Below, piece after piece: positions 33,761-42,464 of a stretch of DNA of 64,000 nt. Position 1 is the stretch's first letter. Each line of letters starts with the position of its first letter. A program made the translations under genes and the position numbers. The notes beneath the pieces are model-generated. The model made no database searches. It saw only the letters and a program-made list of their open reading frames with translations, and was not told where the DNA came from. Source of the DNA: VGCC01 sp964495555 (GTDB taxonomy: Bacteria; Actinomycetota; Actinomycetes; S36-B12); NCBI GenBank assembly GCA_964495555.1, contig CAZBWA010000003.1, positions 7,005-71,004 of the forward strand. Direction: 5' to 3'.

Positions 33761-34311
33761 CGGGACTGCCGCACCATGCGCAGGACCTTCACCACGTAGT
33801 CGATGCCGGTCACGACCGTGAGCACGAGCGCGACGAGCAGCGCAGCGTGCGCGAGGAACGCCCACGCAGGGATGCCCCCGAGCGGCACAAGGAGCATCGT
33901 GATCGCGACGATTTGAACGACGGTCTTGACTCGACCTCCTGGTGACGCGGGGATGACGGCGGTGCGCACGACGGCCAGGCGCATCACAGTGATCCCGACT
34001 TCCCTCACCATGATCACGATCGTCACCCACCATGCGACCTCGCCGATGATCGACAGTGCGATCAATGCCGTCCCCGTCAGGGCCTTGTCCACGATGGGAT
34101 CCAGGAGTGTTCCCACCGCTGTGACCTGTCCGCGTGATCTCGCCAGGGACCCGTCCACGAAATCCGTCAGGGACGCCGCCACGAACACGATCGCGGCCGT
34201 CCAGCGGGCAGGTGCCGTGTCCGAGCCCAGGACGAGCACCCCGACGACGGGGACGCACGCCAGTCGCAGCAGTGTGAGTGCGTTGGGCAGGTTCCAGACC
34301 CCCTGCGTCAC
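33757..34311 (-). CDS. pgsA: CDP-diacylglycerol-glycerol-3-phosphate 3-phosphatidyltransferase
   Basis: A 184-residue membrane enzyme that makes phosphatidylglycerol phosphate or a related phospholipid. The CDP-alcohol motif is present, starting TDFVDGSLARSRG and ending with GTLLDPIVDK (pattern D-x2-D-G-x2-A-R, G-x3-D-x3-D). About four to five hydrophobic segments. The GTG start overlaps the rimO stop (GTGA), and the gene overlaps cinA downstream, giving the standard rimO-pgsA-cinA string. Confidence 0.95.
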   Translation of the reverse strand: MTQGVWNLPNALTLLRLACVPVVGVLVLGSDTAPARWTAAIVFVAASLTDFVDGSLARSRGQVTAVGTLLDPIVDKALTGTALIALSIIGEVAWWVTIVIMVREVGITVMRLAVVRTAVIPASPGGRVKTVVQIVAITMLLVPLGGIPAWAFLAHAALLVALVLTVVTGIDYVVKVLRMVRQSR

Positions 34312-35684
34312 GTGATCACCCGCGCACCGAGGTCCACCCCGTCGACGGATTCCACGGCGACCCGCAGGAAGTCCCCCACGGCAGGCGCCGTGCCCGGGCC
34401 CCGCATCATGGTGGACCCGTCGTCGGGACCTTGGTGCGACGCCCGGCCCTCGGCCCACCAGTCCTCACCGTCGCGGCCGACGGTCTCGACGAGGACCTCG
34501 AGGGCCTGACCCACCCGATCCCCAGCCCGCTGGGCCATCAGCTCCTCGGCGACCGACGTCACTGCGGCAACTCTCCGTTCGATCTCGCGGGGATCTACCT
34601 TGTCTGCGAAACCCTGCGCCTCGGTGTCGTCTTCATCGCTGTAGCCGAACACGCCGATGGCGTCGAGACGTGCGCGCGTGAGGAAGTCCAGGAGCGTTTC
34701 GACATCTTCGGCGGTCTCACCGGGAAAGCCGACGATCACGTTGCTGCGCACCCCCGCCTCCGGCGCAATCGTCCTGATCCGATCCAACAGATCGAGGAAC
34801 GCCTCTGTGCCACCGAATCTGCGCATGCGACGCAGGATCCCCGGGCTCGCATGCTGGAAGGAGAGGTCGAAATACGTGGCGATCGCCGGATGCTGAGCGA
34901 TCACCTCGATCAAGGTGGGCCGCATCTCCGCCGGTTGAAGGTAGGCGACGCGCAGGCGCACACCCGGTGTGGCCTCCGCGAGTGCGGGCAGCAGGCTCTC
35001 GAGGAGACGGAGGTCTCCAAGGTCTTTCCCATAAGACGTGGAGTTCTCACTCACCAGGTTTATCTCTCGGACGCCCTCGGACGCCAACCACGCTGCCTCG
35101 GCGATGAGTTCCGTCGGTGTCCGCGACACGAAGGCACCCCGGAATCGCGGGATCGCGCAGAACGTGCAGCGCCGGTCACATCCGGACGCCAGCTTGAGCG
35201 GCGCGACGGGCTTGCCATCTAGCCGCTGCCGCAGGACGGGAGGACTCCATCCCGCCGCGTGCTGAGGTCGCTCCACCGGGCTCAGCGGGATGAGCGTTCG
35301 CCGATCGATGGGCTCGTGGACGTCGATGGCGCGCCCGGCGACCACGTCCTCGAGAACCTGGCCGATCCGTGCGTAGGAGTCGAAGCCGACCACGGACGCC
35401 TCCGGCAACGCCGAGGCCAACTCCGTGCCGTATCTCTCGGCAAGGCACCCGACCGCGACGACACGTCTCCCGCCTTCCGCGTGCGCGAGAACCGTGTCGA
35501 TGGAGTCCTTCTTGGCGCTCTCGATGAAGCCGCAGGTGTTGACCAGCACGACATCCGCGGCGTCCATGTCACTGGTCAGCGACCATCCGGTGTCCCGGAG
35601 GCGACCTGCCAGCTCCTCGCTGTCGACCTCGTTACGCGCACATCCGAGGGTCACGACCCCCACGCGCCTCCCAGGTGTCGCCAC
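34308..35684 (-). CDS. rimO: Ribosomal protein S12 methylthiotransferase
   Basis: A 458-residue radical-SAM enzyme that methylthiolates an aspartate of ribosomal protein S12. It has the N-terminal cysteines in TLGCARN, VNTCGFIESAK and VGCLAERYG, the radical-SAM cluster in SGCDRRCTFCAIPRFRG and a C-terminal TRAM domain. The GTG start (VATPGRRVG) has no ribosome site; TACGCT lies six bases upstream, so a leaderless message is likely even though an HTH gene ends only 20 bases before. Confidence 0.96.
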   Translation of the reverse strand: MATPGRRVGVVTLGCARNEVDSEELAGRLRDTGWSLTSDMDAADVVLVNTCGFIESAKKDSIDTVLAHAEGGRRVVAVGCLAERYGTELASALPEASVVGFDSYARIGQVLEDVVAGRAIDVHEPIDRRTLIPLSPVERPQHAAGWSPPVLRQRLDGKPVAPLKLASGCDRRCTFCAIPRFRGAFVSRTPTELIAEAAWLASEGVREINLVSENSTSYGKDLGDLRLLESLLPALAEATPGVRLRVAYLQPAEMRPTLIEVIAQHPAIATYFDLSFQHASPGILRRMRRFGGTEAFLDLLDRIRTIAPEAGVRSNVIVGFPGETAEDVETLLDFLTRARLDAIGVFGYSDEDDTEAQGFADKVDPREIERRVAAVTSVAEELMAQRAGDRVGQALEVLVETVGRDGEDWWAEGRASHQGPDDGSTMMRGPGTAPAVGDFLRVAVESVDGVDLGARVIT

Positions 35685-35690
35685 CGCACC

Positions 35691-35696
35691 AGCGTA
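35691..35696 (-). promoter_or_regulatory. Leaderless -10 of rimO
   Basis: TACGCT on the minus strand, six bases, then GTG; it lies in the gap after the HTH gene stop. Confidence 0.55.
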
Positions 35697-35704
35697 CGGA
35701 CCGA

Positions 35705-35938
35705 CTACCCCGGGCCAGAACCACCATCGAACTCGGCGAGGAGGGCATCTGGATCGAGTCCCAGCACGGCCGCGATGCTCTTCAGATGACCGCGCGCATA
35801 CACATCGCCCCCGCATGCCGAGAAGTCCCCACTCTCGATGGCGGTGATGATCGATGCGCGGATTTTGGTTCGTTCGGCAAGGTCCTCGACGGACATTCCC
35901 GCCATGGTGCGCGCGCTCTCGACGCTGCGTCCCACCAC
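35705..35938 (-). CDS. RodZ-type helix-turn-helix stub
   Basis: A 77-residue protein that is only the N-terminal HTH_25 domain of RodZ-like proteins (ESARTMAGMSVEDLAERTKI then GGDVYARGHLKSIAAVLGLD). In other actinobacteria the gene between ftsK and rimO usually encodes a longer protein with a membrane helix and an external DUF4115 domain; both are absent here and the stop is followed directly by the rimO promoter, so this may be a reduced form. GTG start after GGGAGG. A DNA-binding or morphogenesis role is inference. Confidence 0.8.
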   Translation of the reverse strand: MVGRSVESARTMAGMSVEDLAERTKIRASIITAIESGDFSACGGDVYARGHLKSIAAVLGLDPDALLAEFDGGSGPG

Positions 35939-35994
35939 GACGTCCTCCCGACCTCGGGGTTCACGCTAGACCTGGACGGCGGTCTCGGCAACGT

Positions 35995-38499
35995 CTACGT
36001 CCCGCGGATGGTGGACAGGACCCCCGGGAGTTCCTCGGGCTTGACCAAGACCTCCCGGGCCTTGGAGCCTTCGCTGGGCCCCACGACGCCCCGCGTCTCC
36101 ATGAGGTCCATGAGTCGCCCGGCCTTCGCGAACCCGACGCGCAATTTGCGCTGAAGCATCGATGTGGAACCGAATTGTGTCGAGACCACCAACTCGACCG
36201 CCTGGAGAAGGACGTCCAAGTCGTCGCCGATCTCCTCGTCGATCTCACGGGTGGGCGCCGCCGCAGCGGTCACCTCCGGAAGGTAGTCGGCCTGGGATTG
36301 CGCGGTGCAGTGCTCGACGACGGCGCGGATCTCCCGTTCGCTGACGAACGCTCCCTGGATACGGGTCGGCTTGTTGGCGCCCATCGGAAGGAACAGGCCA
36401 TCACCCTGCCCGACGAGCTTCTCCGCACCGGGCTGATCCAGGATGACGCGGCTGTCAGCCAGGCTCGAGGTGGCGAAGGCGAGCCGACTCGGCACGTTCG
36501 CCTTGATGAGTCCCGTGACGACGTCGACGCTCGGTCGCTGGGTGGCGAGCACCAGGTGGATGCCCGCCGCGCGCGCGAGCTGGGTGATGCGCACGATCGC
36601 GTCTTCGACGTCGCGTGGTGCGACCATCATGAGATCCGCCAGCTCGTCGACGATCACCAGCAGGTACGGATACGGCTCGATCTCCCTCTCGCTACCGGGT
36701 AGGGGCGTGACTTTGCCGGCCCGCACGGCGGCGTTGAAGTCATCGATATGACGGAAACCGAAGTGTGCGAGGTCGTCATAACGTCGATCCATCTCCTTCA
36801 CGACCCATTGGAGAGCGTCGGCAGCCTTCTTCGGGTTGGTGATGATGGGTGTGATCAGGTGCGGTACACCCTCGTAGACGCTCAACTCGACTCGCTTGGG
36901 ATCGACCAGGATCATGCGCACATCCGCGGGAGTAGCCCTCATCAGAATCGATGTGATGAGGGCGTTTATGCAGCTGGACTTGCCTGCCCCCGTGGCGCCC
37001 GCGACCAGGATGTGCGGCATCGTCGCGAGGTTGGCTGTGACGAATCCACCCTCGACGTCCTTACCGAGGCCGACGGTGAGTGGATGCACATCGCCCTTCG
37101 CCGTCTTGCTGCGCAGGACGTCCCCGAGAGATACGAGTTCGCGATCCGTGTTCGGGATCTCGATACCGATGGCCTTCTTGCCCGGTATCGGGCTGAGGAT
37201 CCGGACATCTGCGCTCGCCACTGCATACGCGATGTTCTTGCTGAGCGCGGTGACGCGCTCGACCTTGACACTCGGCCCGAGTTCAATCTCGTAGCGGGTC
37301 ACCGTCGGGCCCCGCATGAAACCCGAGACCTCTGCATCGATACCGAATTGCTCCAGGACCTCGGTCAGGGCGGTGACGACGGAATCGTTCGCCCGGGTCG
37401 TCGACTTATGTGCCGGACCTGCCGAGAGCATGTCCGCCTTCGGCAACCGGTAGGTGGCACGTGGTCGCGACGTCGGTACGACGGCCACGGGACTGCGCAC
37501 TACTGCGACCGGCGCAGTGGGTGCATCTGACGTCACCGCAGGGATGACGGCGGTGTCCGCGGTGGGATCCGCGTGCAGGGGCATGGCCGCCTGGACCTCC
37601 TCGCCGAACTCCTGCACCCATGGGTCGAAGTCGTCCTCGATGGACTCCTCCTCGATGAAGGATTCGTGGTGATCACGGTCCTGCATCTCGTCGTCGGCGC
37701 CGCCCTCGACCCCATCGCTGTCGTCCAGGCGAGCGGGTTTCGGATCGCGTGCTGCGCGGGCCGTAGCGCTCAGATGCACCGCGCGCGAGCGCAGCCACCC
37801 GGCGGACCAGGCCACGCCATGCGCGACCTGACGCACAGATGTCCCGGTCACGATCATCGTGCCGAAAGCGAGGAGCAGAAGCAGGAGCAGGAACGTGACG
37901 ATCGGTCCCACCGCGGACGACAAGGGAGCCGTGATCACCCATCCCACGACACCTCCGCCCGCATCCATGCGCAGCGCGCCGTCACTCGGCGTGGGGGTAC
38001 CCGTCGCGACATGCCACATGCCCACTGCGGCTACGACCAAGGCGGCAGATCCGATGGCGATGCGTCCGGTGGTCGCACCGTCCTGAGGGTGGCGCAGGAA
38101 TCGCCAGGCGAGGAAGAGCAGGAACACGGGCACGGCAAGGGACAGGACGCCGAGGAAGGTTCGGGAGATCTGCGCTGTCCACGCCACGAACCAGCCGTCG
38201 ACTCCGAACCAGGTGGCCGCAGCCACCACGATCGCCGCGGCGACGAGCGCCAGGCCCACCCCGTCGCGCCGAGTCTCGGAGTCCAGCTCCTGGGCGCCAC
38301 GACCAACGCCGCGCACGAGTGCGCCCACCAGGGTGGCCAGACCCGACCATGCCGCCGCCAGGGCGCGTCCCAGGGCCACGGCGATGCGGACGAGTGGTCC
38401 TGGTCGGACGGGCTTACGGGCAGGGCTACGCCGGCCGGTCTTCCGGCCCGACGGGGAAGGTCGACTCCGGCGCGCCGGAGCGGACGTACGGGACGCCAC
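35995..38499 (-). CDS. ftsK: DNA translocase FtsK/SpoIIIE
   Basis: An 834-residue septal DNA pump. The N-terminus has a basic stretch (about 1-37) and four or more membrane helices between about 40 and 230; a linker (about 235-370) is acidic and proline-rich; the motor has DYEIELGPSVKVERV, Walker A AGATGAGKSS, Walker B LLVIVDELADLMM and the QRPSVDVVTGLIKANVPSR segment; a winged-helix gamma domain ends the protein (TSMLQRKLRVGFAKAGRLMD). GTG start with no ribosome site but TAGAGT six bases upstream. Confidence 0.97.
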   Translation of the reverse strand: MASRTSAPARRSRPSPSGRKTGRRSPARKPVRPGPLVRIAVALGRALAAAWSGLATLVGALVRGVGRGAQELDSETRRDGVGLALVAAAIVVAAATWFGVDGWFVAWTAQISRTFLGVLSLAVPVFLLFLAWRFLRHPQDGATTGRIAIGSAALVVAAVGMWHVATGTPTPSDGALRMDAGGGVVGWVITAPLSSAVGPIVTFLLLLLLLAFGTMIVTGTSVRQVAHGVAWSAGWLRSRAVHLSATARAARDPKPARLDDSDGVEGGADDEMQDRDHHESFIEEESIEDDFDPWVQEFGEEVQAAMPLHADPTADTAVIPAVTSDAPTAPVAVVRSPVAVVPTSRPRATYRLPKADMLSAGPAHKSTTRANDSVVTALTEVLEQFGIDAEVSGFMRGPTVTRYEIELGPSVKVERVTALSKNIAYAVASADVRILSPIPGKKAIGIEIPNTDRELVSLGDVLRSKTAKGDVHPLTVGLGKDVEGGFVTANLATMPHILVAGATGAGKSSCINALITSILMRATPADVRMILVDPKRVELSVYEGVPHLITPIITNPKKAADALQWVVKEMDRRYDDLAHFGFRHIDDFNAAVRAGKVTPLPGSEREIEPYPYLLVIVDELADLMMVAPRDVEDAIVRITQLARAAGIHLVLATQRPSVDVVTGLIKANVPSRLAFATSSLADSRVILDQPGAEKLVGQGDGLFLPMGANKPTRIQGAFVSEREIRAVVEHCTAQSQADYLPEVTAAAAPTREIDEEIGDDLDVLLQAVELVVSTQFGSTSMLQRKLRVGFAKAGRLMDLMETRGVVGPSEGSKAREVLVKPEELPGVLSTIRGT

Positions 38500-38505
38500 G
38501 CGAGC

Positions 38506-38511
38506 ACTCTA
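38506..38511 (-). promoter_or_regulatory. Leaderless -10 of ftsK
   Basis: TAGAGT on the minus strand, six bases, then the GTG start, in the 71-base gap after RNase J. Confidence 0.6.
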
Positions 38512-38570
38512 GGGGCTTCGTACCCCTGGTCCCGGTAGTCACACGCGCAACTTCCACCCCGCGAGTCGGG

Positions 38571-40247
38571 TCAGGCCTCGACGACCACCGGCACGATCAT
38601 GGGCCGACGCCGATGGGTCGTGTTCACCCACCGACCGACAACCCGCCGGATTCTCTGCTGGAGGTCGTGCATGTCCTCGTCCCCCGCCGCCATCGCGTCC
38701 AGCAGGGTCTGGCGTACCTGATCGGTCACATCCGCGAGGTCCACCTCCGCCCCAAAGCCCCGCGCGTGGATTTCCGGGCCCGCGATCACCGACCCCGAGG
38801 ACACGTCCACCGCGGCGAACACGGAGATGAACCCCTCCTCTCCCAGGATCCGTCGATCACGCAGGTGGGCTTCCGTTATGTCGCCGACCCCCGCACCATC
38901 CACATAGACGTGTCCGATCGGCGTATATCCCGAGACGCGCGCATCACCGGCTGCCAGATCGACGCTGACGCCGTCGTCGATGACCAGCACGTGATCCGTC
39001 GCGATCCCGACACTCTCGGCGATCCGCGCGTTTGCCCGGAGATGCCGCCACTCCCCGTGGATCGGCATGACGTAGCGAGGCTTGACGATGTTGAAGACGT
39101 ACCGCAACTCGCCCGAGGCAGCGTGACCGGAAACGTGGACGAGGGCGTTGCCCTTGTGCACGACGGACACCTGCTGACGAGTCAGAGCATTGATGACCCG
39201 ATTCACGGAGTTCTCATTGCCGGGGATGAGTGACGAGGCCAGGATGACCGTGTCGTTCTCCCCGATGGACACGCTGTGATCCCGGTTCGCCATCCGCGAC
39301 AGTGCCGACATCGGCTCCCCCTGCGACCCGGTGCAGATCAGGACGACGCGATCATCGGGAAGGCTGGTGACATCGTCGCTGGACACGAGGGTGTTGCCCG
39401 GGATCCGCAGATAGCCAAGATCACGCGCGATGGCCATGTTGCGCACCATGGACCGCCCAATGAATGCGACGTGTCTTCCGTGGGCCACGGCCGTATCGAT
39501 GATCTGCTGAACACGGTGCACGTGCGACGCGAAAGAGGCCACGATCACCCTTCCCGGCGCTCGCGCGAACACCCGATCCAGGACGGGGACTATGTCGCGC
39601 TCACTCGGGACGAATCCGGGTACTTCGGCGTTCGTGCTGTCGACCATCAAAAGGTCGACGCCTTCATCGCCCAACCGGGCGAACCCGTTGAGATCGGTGA
39701 TACGCCCATCCAGGGGTAACTGGTCCATCTTGAAATCACCCGTGTGTAGGACGCGCCCTGCACTGGTCACGATGCTCACGGCCATGGCATCGGGAATCGA
39801 GTGATTGACCGCAAGGAACTCGATCGAGAACGGACCGGCCACGTGGACCTCACCGTCGTCGACCTGCCTCATGGGGGGCGAGAGACGGAACTCCCTGAGC
39901 TTCGCCTCGACGAGCGCCACGGTGAGTCGGGAAGCGAGGATCGGGATGTCCTCGCGTCCGCGCAAGAGGTAGGGAAGGGCCCCCACGTGGTCCTCATGGC
40001 CGTGCGTGAGCACCACGGCCTCGATGTCCTCCAATCGATCGGCGATCGGGGCGAAGTCCGGGAGGATCAGGTCCACACCCGGCTGCGCCTCGGCAGGGAA
40101 GAGAACCCCGCAGTCGACGATCAGGATCCGCCCGTCGAGTTCAAAGACGGTCATGTTCCGCCCGATGTCGCCCAGGCCTCCGAGCGGGGTGATCCGCAGG
40201 GTGCCGGGCTCCAGCGGTGGCGGTGGTCCGAGGTCGGTGTGGTGCAC
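38571..40247 (-). CDS. rnj: Ribonuclease J
   Basis: A 558-residue metallo-beta-lactamase/beta-CASP ribonuclease that matures or degrades RNA. The zinc motif HGHEDH is at 82-87, followed by HTGDFKMDQ (about 167) and the beta-CASP residues in GSQGEPMSAL and VSGHAASGEL; a C-terminal domain completes it. The GTG start lies five bases after the dapA stop, so dapA and rnj form one operon, the standard pairing in actinobacteria. Confidence 0.96.
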   Translation of the reverse strand: MHHTDLGPPPPLEPGTLRITPLGGLGDIGRNMTVFELDGRILIVDCGVLFPAEAQPGVDLILPDFAPIADRLEDIEAVVLTHGHEDHVGALPYLLRGREDIPILASRLTVALVEAKLREFRLSPPMRQVDDGEVHVAGPFSIEFLAVNHSIPDAMAVSIVTSAGRVLHTGDFKMDQLPLDGRITDLNGFARLGDEGVDLLMVDSTNAEVPGFVPSERDIVPVLDRVFARAPGRVIVASFASHVHRVQQIIDTAVAHGRHVAFIGRSMVRNMAIARDLGYLRIPGNTLVSSDDVTSLPDDRVVLICTGSQGEPMSALSRMANRDHSVSIGENDTVILASSLIPGNENSVNRVINALTRQQVSVVHKGNALVHVSGHAASGELRYVFNIVKPRYVMPIHGEWRHLRANARIAESVGIATDHVLVIDDGVSVDLAAGDARVSGYTPIGHVYVDGAGVGDITEAHLRDRRILGEEGFISVFAAVDVSSGSVIAGPEIHARGFGAEVDLADVTDQVRQTLLDAMAAGDEDMHDLQQRIRRVVGRWVNTTHRRRPMIVPVVVEA

Positions 40248-40252
40248 GTCCC

Positions 40253-41152
40253 CTACTCGACACCTGCGACGCGGCCCGCGGCGAGGTCGATGCGCAACTG
40301 CGCAACCTGCGCCGGTGTCGCGTCCACGAGGGGCAGTCGCACCGGCCCACCCGGGAGGCCCTGCATCGCGAGGGCCGCTTTCGTGAGGATCACGCCCTGG
40401 GTTCGGAACATCCCGGTATAGACCGGGAGCAGGGAGAAGTTGATTTCGCGGGCGCGCTCCATATCTCCCGAACGAACCGCGTCGGCCATAGCCGCCAAGC
40501 GGTCGCCCACCACGTGGCCCACGACCGAGATCATCCCCGAGGCCCCGACGCTCAGCAGTGCCAGATTGAGGGCGTCGTCACCCGAGTACCACGCTAGGCC
40601 TGTCTCCCGCATGCCCCACTGTGCGAACTCGAGGTCGCCCTTCGCGTCCTTGTTCGCGACGATCCTGGGATGCTCGGCGAGACGCTTCAGGGTGTCGAGC
40701 TCGATCGCCGTGCCGGTGCGCCGTGGGATGTCGTAGGTGATCATCGGCAGGTCCGTGGCATCAGCGATTGCCCGGAAGTGTGCAACGAGCCCCTCCTGGG
40801 GCGGGCGGTTGTAGTACGGCGTGACCGCCATGACGGCGTCCGCTCCGCACGCCGCGGCCACGCGTGCAGCGCTGATCGAGTGCGCCGTGTCATTCGTTCC
40901 CACGCCGGCAATGACGGTGGCGCGGTCCCCGACCGCCTCGACGACCGCACGCAGTATCGCTTCGTCCTCCTGGTCGGTCTTCGTGGCCGACTCCCCCGTC
41001 GTGCCGTTGATGACGAGGCCGTCGTGCCGCAGGGTGTCCACGAGATGCGTCGCTAGGGCTTGGGCGCCTTCCAAGTCCAGCTCTCCGTCGGGCGTGAAGG
41101 GCGACACCATCGCCGTGAGCATCACGCCGAAGGGGGTGGCCGGAGCGCTCAT
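40253..41152 (-). CDS. dapA: 4-hydroxy-tetrahydrodipicolinate synthase
   Basis: First committed step of lysine/diaminopimelate synthesis, condensing pyruvate and aspartate semialdehyde. The 299-residue TIM barrel has the Schiff-base lysine K168 in VANKDAKG, the TTGE motif (51-54), and Y140 in ITYDIP. The ATG has no ribosome site but TAGCCT six bases upstream, so the dapA-rnj message appears leaderless. The thyX gene ends 19 bases upstream on the same strand. Confidence 0.96.
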   Translation of the reverse strand: MSAPATPFGVMLTAMVSPFTPDGELDLEGAQALATHLVDTLRHDGLVINGTTGESATKTDQEDEAILRAVVEAVGDRATVIAGVGTNDTAHSISAARVAAACGADAVMAVTPYYNRPPQEGLVAHFRAIADATDLPMITYDIPRRTGTAIELDTLKRLAEHPRIVANKDAKGDLEFAQWGMRETGLAWYSGDDALNLALLSVGASGMISVVGHVVGDRLAAMADAVRSGDMERAREINFSLLPVYTGMFRTQGVILTKAALAMQGLPGGPVRLPLVDATPAQVAQLRIDLAAGRVAGVE

Positions 41153-41158
41153 AGTCGA

Positions 41159-41164
41159 AGGCTA
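41159..41164 (-). promoter_or_regulatory. Leaderless -10 of dapA
   Basis: TAGCCT on the minus strand, six bases, then ATG. The same hexamer and spacing precede dapB. Confidence 0.62.
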
Positions 41165-41171
41165 GTGGTGC

Positions 41172-41891
41172 CTACGGCGCCACGCGTCCGTTGGCCACGA
41201 ATGATGCGTACGTCAGGGGCATCAACTCCGACCATGCTGCCTCGTAGCGCTCGGCGACCATCTCGATCTCCCGCTGCGGATACGACGGGTAGCGGGAGTC
41301 ATCGGATTTCAGTCGCAGGGACAGAAAGTTCATCAACGACCGTGCATTCAGCGTGACGTAGGCGCTCGAATAAATCGACACGGGGAGGACCATCCGGGCA
41401 ACCTCACGCGCGATGCCGGCATCCAACATCGTCTTGTAGGCGGCATAGGCACGACCACACGCCTCCTTCATCTCTGAATCCATGAGGGCGTACTGGTGCT
41501 CATCGCCGGGGATGAACTCGTAGGCGCCGGTCTTGCCGATCTGCACCACGTTCCTCGAACGGTCGGGTACGTAGAAGACCGGCTCCAACTCGCGGTAGCG
41601 ACCGGACTCCTCGTTGTAGCTGGCGATGCGGTGGCGCATGTGCTCACGCCATACAAAGATGGGTGCACGGACGAAGAAGGTCATCGAGTTGTGCTCGAAC
41701 GGGCTGCCATGCCGCTCCCGCATCAGGTAATTGATCAGACCCTTCGAGCGCTCGGCGTCGGCGTCGATGTCTTCGAGCGTGGACTCGCCTGCCGTCGAGA
41801 CCCTGGCCGCGAAGATCACGTCGGCATCTCGGGCACTCGCACGGACGAGCTCGACCGTGACGTCGCTGCGGAACTCGATATCGGCGGACAC
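41172..41891 (-). CDS. thyX: Flavin-dependent thymidylate synthase
   Basis: Makes dTMP from dUMP using FAD and methylenetetrahydrofolate. The 239-residue protein holds the ThyX motif RHRIASYNEESGRY (86-99). It is the alternative to ThyA, whose presence elsewhere cannot be judged here. GTG start, no ribosome site, TAGGGT six bases upstream. The start lies only 29 bases from the divergent GNAT gene. Together with nrdJ it supplies DNA precursors without class I reductase features in this window. Confidence 0.97.
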   Translation of the reverse strand: MSADIEFRSDVTVELVRASARDADVIFAARVSTAGESTLEDIDADAERSKGLINYLMRERHGSPFEHNSMTFFVRAPIFVWREHMRHRIASYNEESGRYRELEPVFYVPDRSRNVVQIGKTGAYEFIPGDEHQYALMDSEMKEACGRAYAAYKTMLDAGIAREVARMVLPVSIYSSAYVTLNARSLMNFLSLRLKSDDSRYPSYPQREIEMVAERYEAAWSELMPLTYASFVANGRVAP

Positions 41892-41897
41892 CCCGAA

Positions 41898-41903
41898 ACC
41901 CTA
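41898..41903 (-). promoter_or_regulatory. Leaderless -10 of thyX
   Basis: TAGGGT on the minus strand, six bases, then GTG. Five bases separate it from the opposing GNAT -10 candidate. Confidence 0.6.
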
Positions 41904-41908
41904 TCCGG

Positions 41909-41914
41909 CACAAT
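41909..41914 (+). promoter_or_regulatory. Leaderless -10 candidate of the GNAT gene
   Basis: CACAAT, six bases, then ATG; four of six matches to TATAAT. Confidence 0.4.
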
Positions 41915-41920
41915 CACACG

Positions 41921-42433
41921 ATGGCTTTCGTCCGCGCTGCCCACCCGGACGACGCTCCTCAGATCGCCGACGTGCACCTGCGCGCCTGGCAGGAGCGGTA
42001 TGCCGACTGGCCCGACGCCGTGTGGCGAGACCTGCAATCCACCGAGTCCATCGACACGTGGCGTCGCGATGCCCTCGCGCCACCCTCGTCCGCTCATCAC
42101 ATCCTCGTGGCGACGGACGACGAGGATCGCGTATGCGGATTCCTCGTCCTCGAGCCTGACCCCGATGGGGATGCGCGGATCGACCTCTTCGAGATCGATC
42201 CCCACGTGCGGACCCAGGGGCACGGTTCCCGACTGATGAGCGCGGCGGCCGAATACGCGCGCGCCGACTCCGCTACGGGACTGACACTGTGGCTGGATCA
42301 AGGCTCACCCGCAAGTAGGTTCTTGACGGAGAGCGGCTGGGGACCGCGGGGTGTCCGCCGCGTCCTGGAGATCGTCGACGGGGTTCACCTCAGCCAGCAT
42401 CAATGGTGGACCGCTCTGGGCGACGACGGCTAG
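41921..42433 (+). CDS. GNAT family N-acetyltransferase
   Basis: A 170-residue acetyltransferase: AFVRAAHPDDAPQIADVHLRAW at the start, the acetyl-CoA pocket VRTQGHGSRLMSAAAEYARA (motif A, pattern R-x2-G-x-G/A) near 99-115 and a C-terminal FLTESGWG-type strand. The acyl acceptor is unknown. No ribosome site precedes the ATG. It diverges from thyX and is followed 31 bases later by azlC on the same strand, with azlC having its own promoter. Confidence 0.88.
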   Translation: MAFVRAAHPDDAPQIADVHLRAWQERYADWPDAVWRDLQSTESIDTWRRDALAPPSSAHHILVATDDEDRVCGFLVLEPDPDGDARIDLFEIDPHVRTQGHGSRLMSAAAEYARADSATGLTLWLDQGSPASRFLTESGWGPRGVRRVLEIVDGVHLSQHQWWTALGDDG

Positions 42434-42452
42434 ATGCGTGCGCGTTGGCCGC

Positions 42453-42458
42453 TACTGT
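42453..42458 (+). promoter_or_regulatory. Leaderless -10 of azlC
   Basis: TACTGT, six bases, then GTG. Confidence 0.58.
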
Positions 42459-42464
42459 CGCGGC

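Noticed and set aside
33299..34258. Full-length 319-residue CinA
   Set aside because: The upstream part is out of frame with pgsA-coding DNA and has no CinA N-domain; the true start overlaps the pgsA stop.
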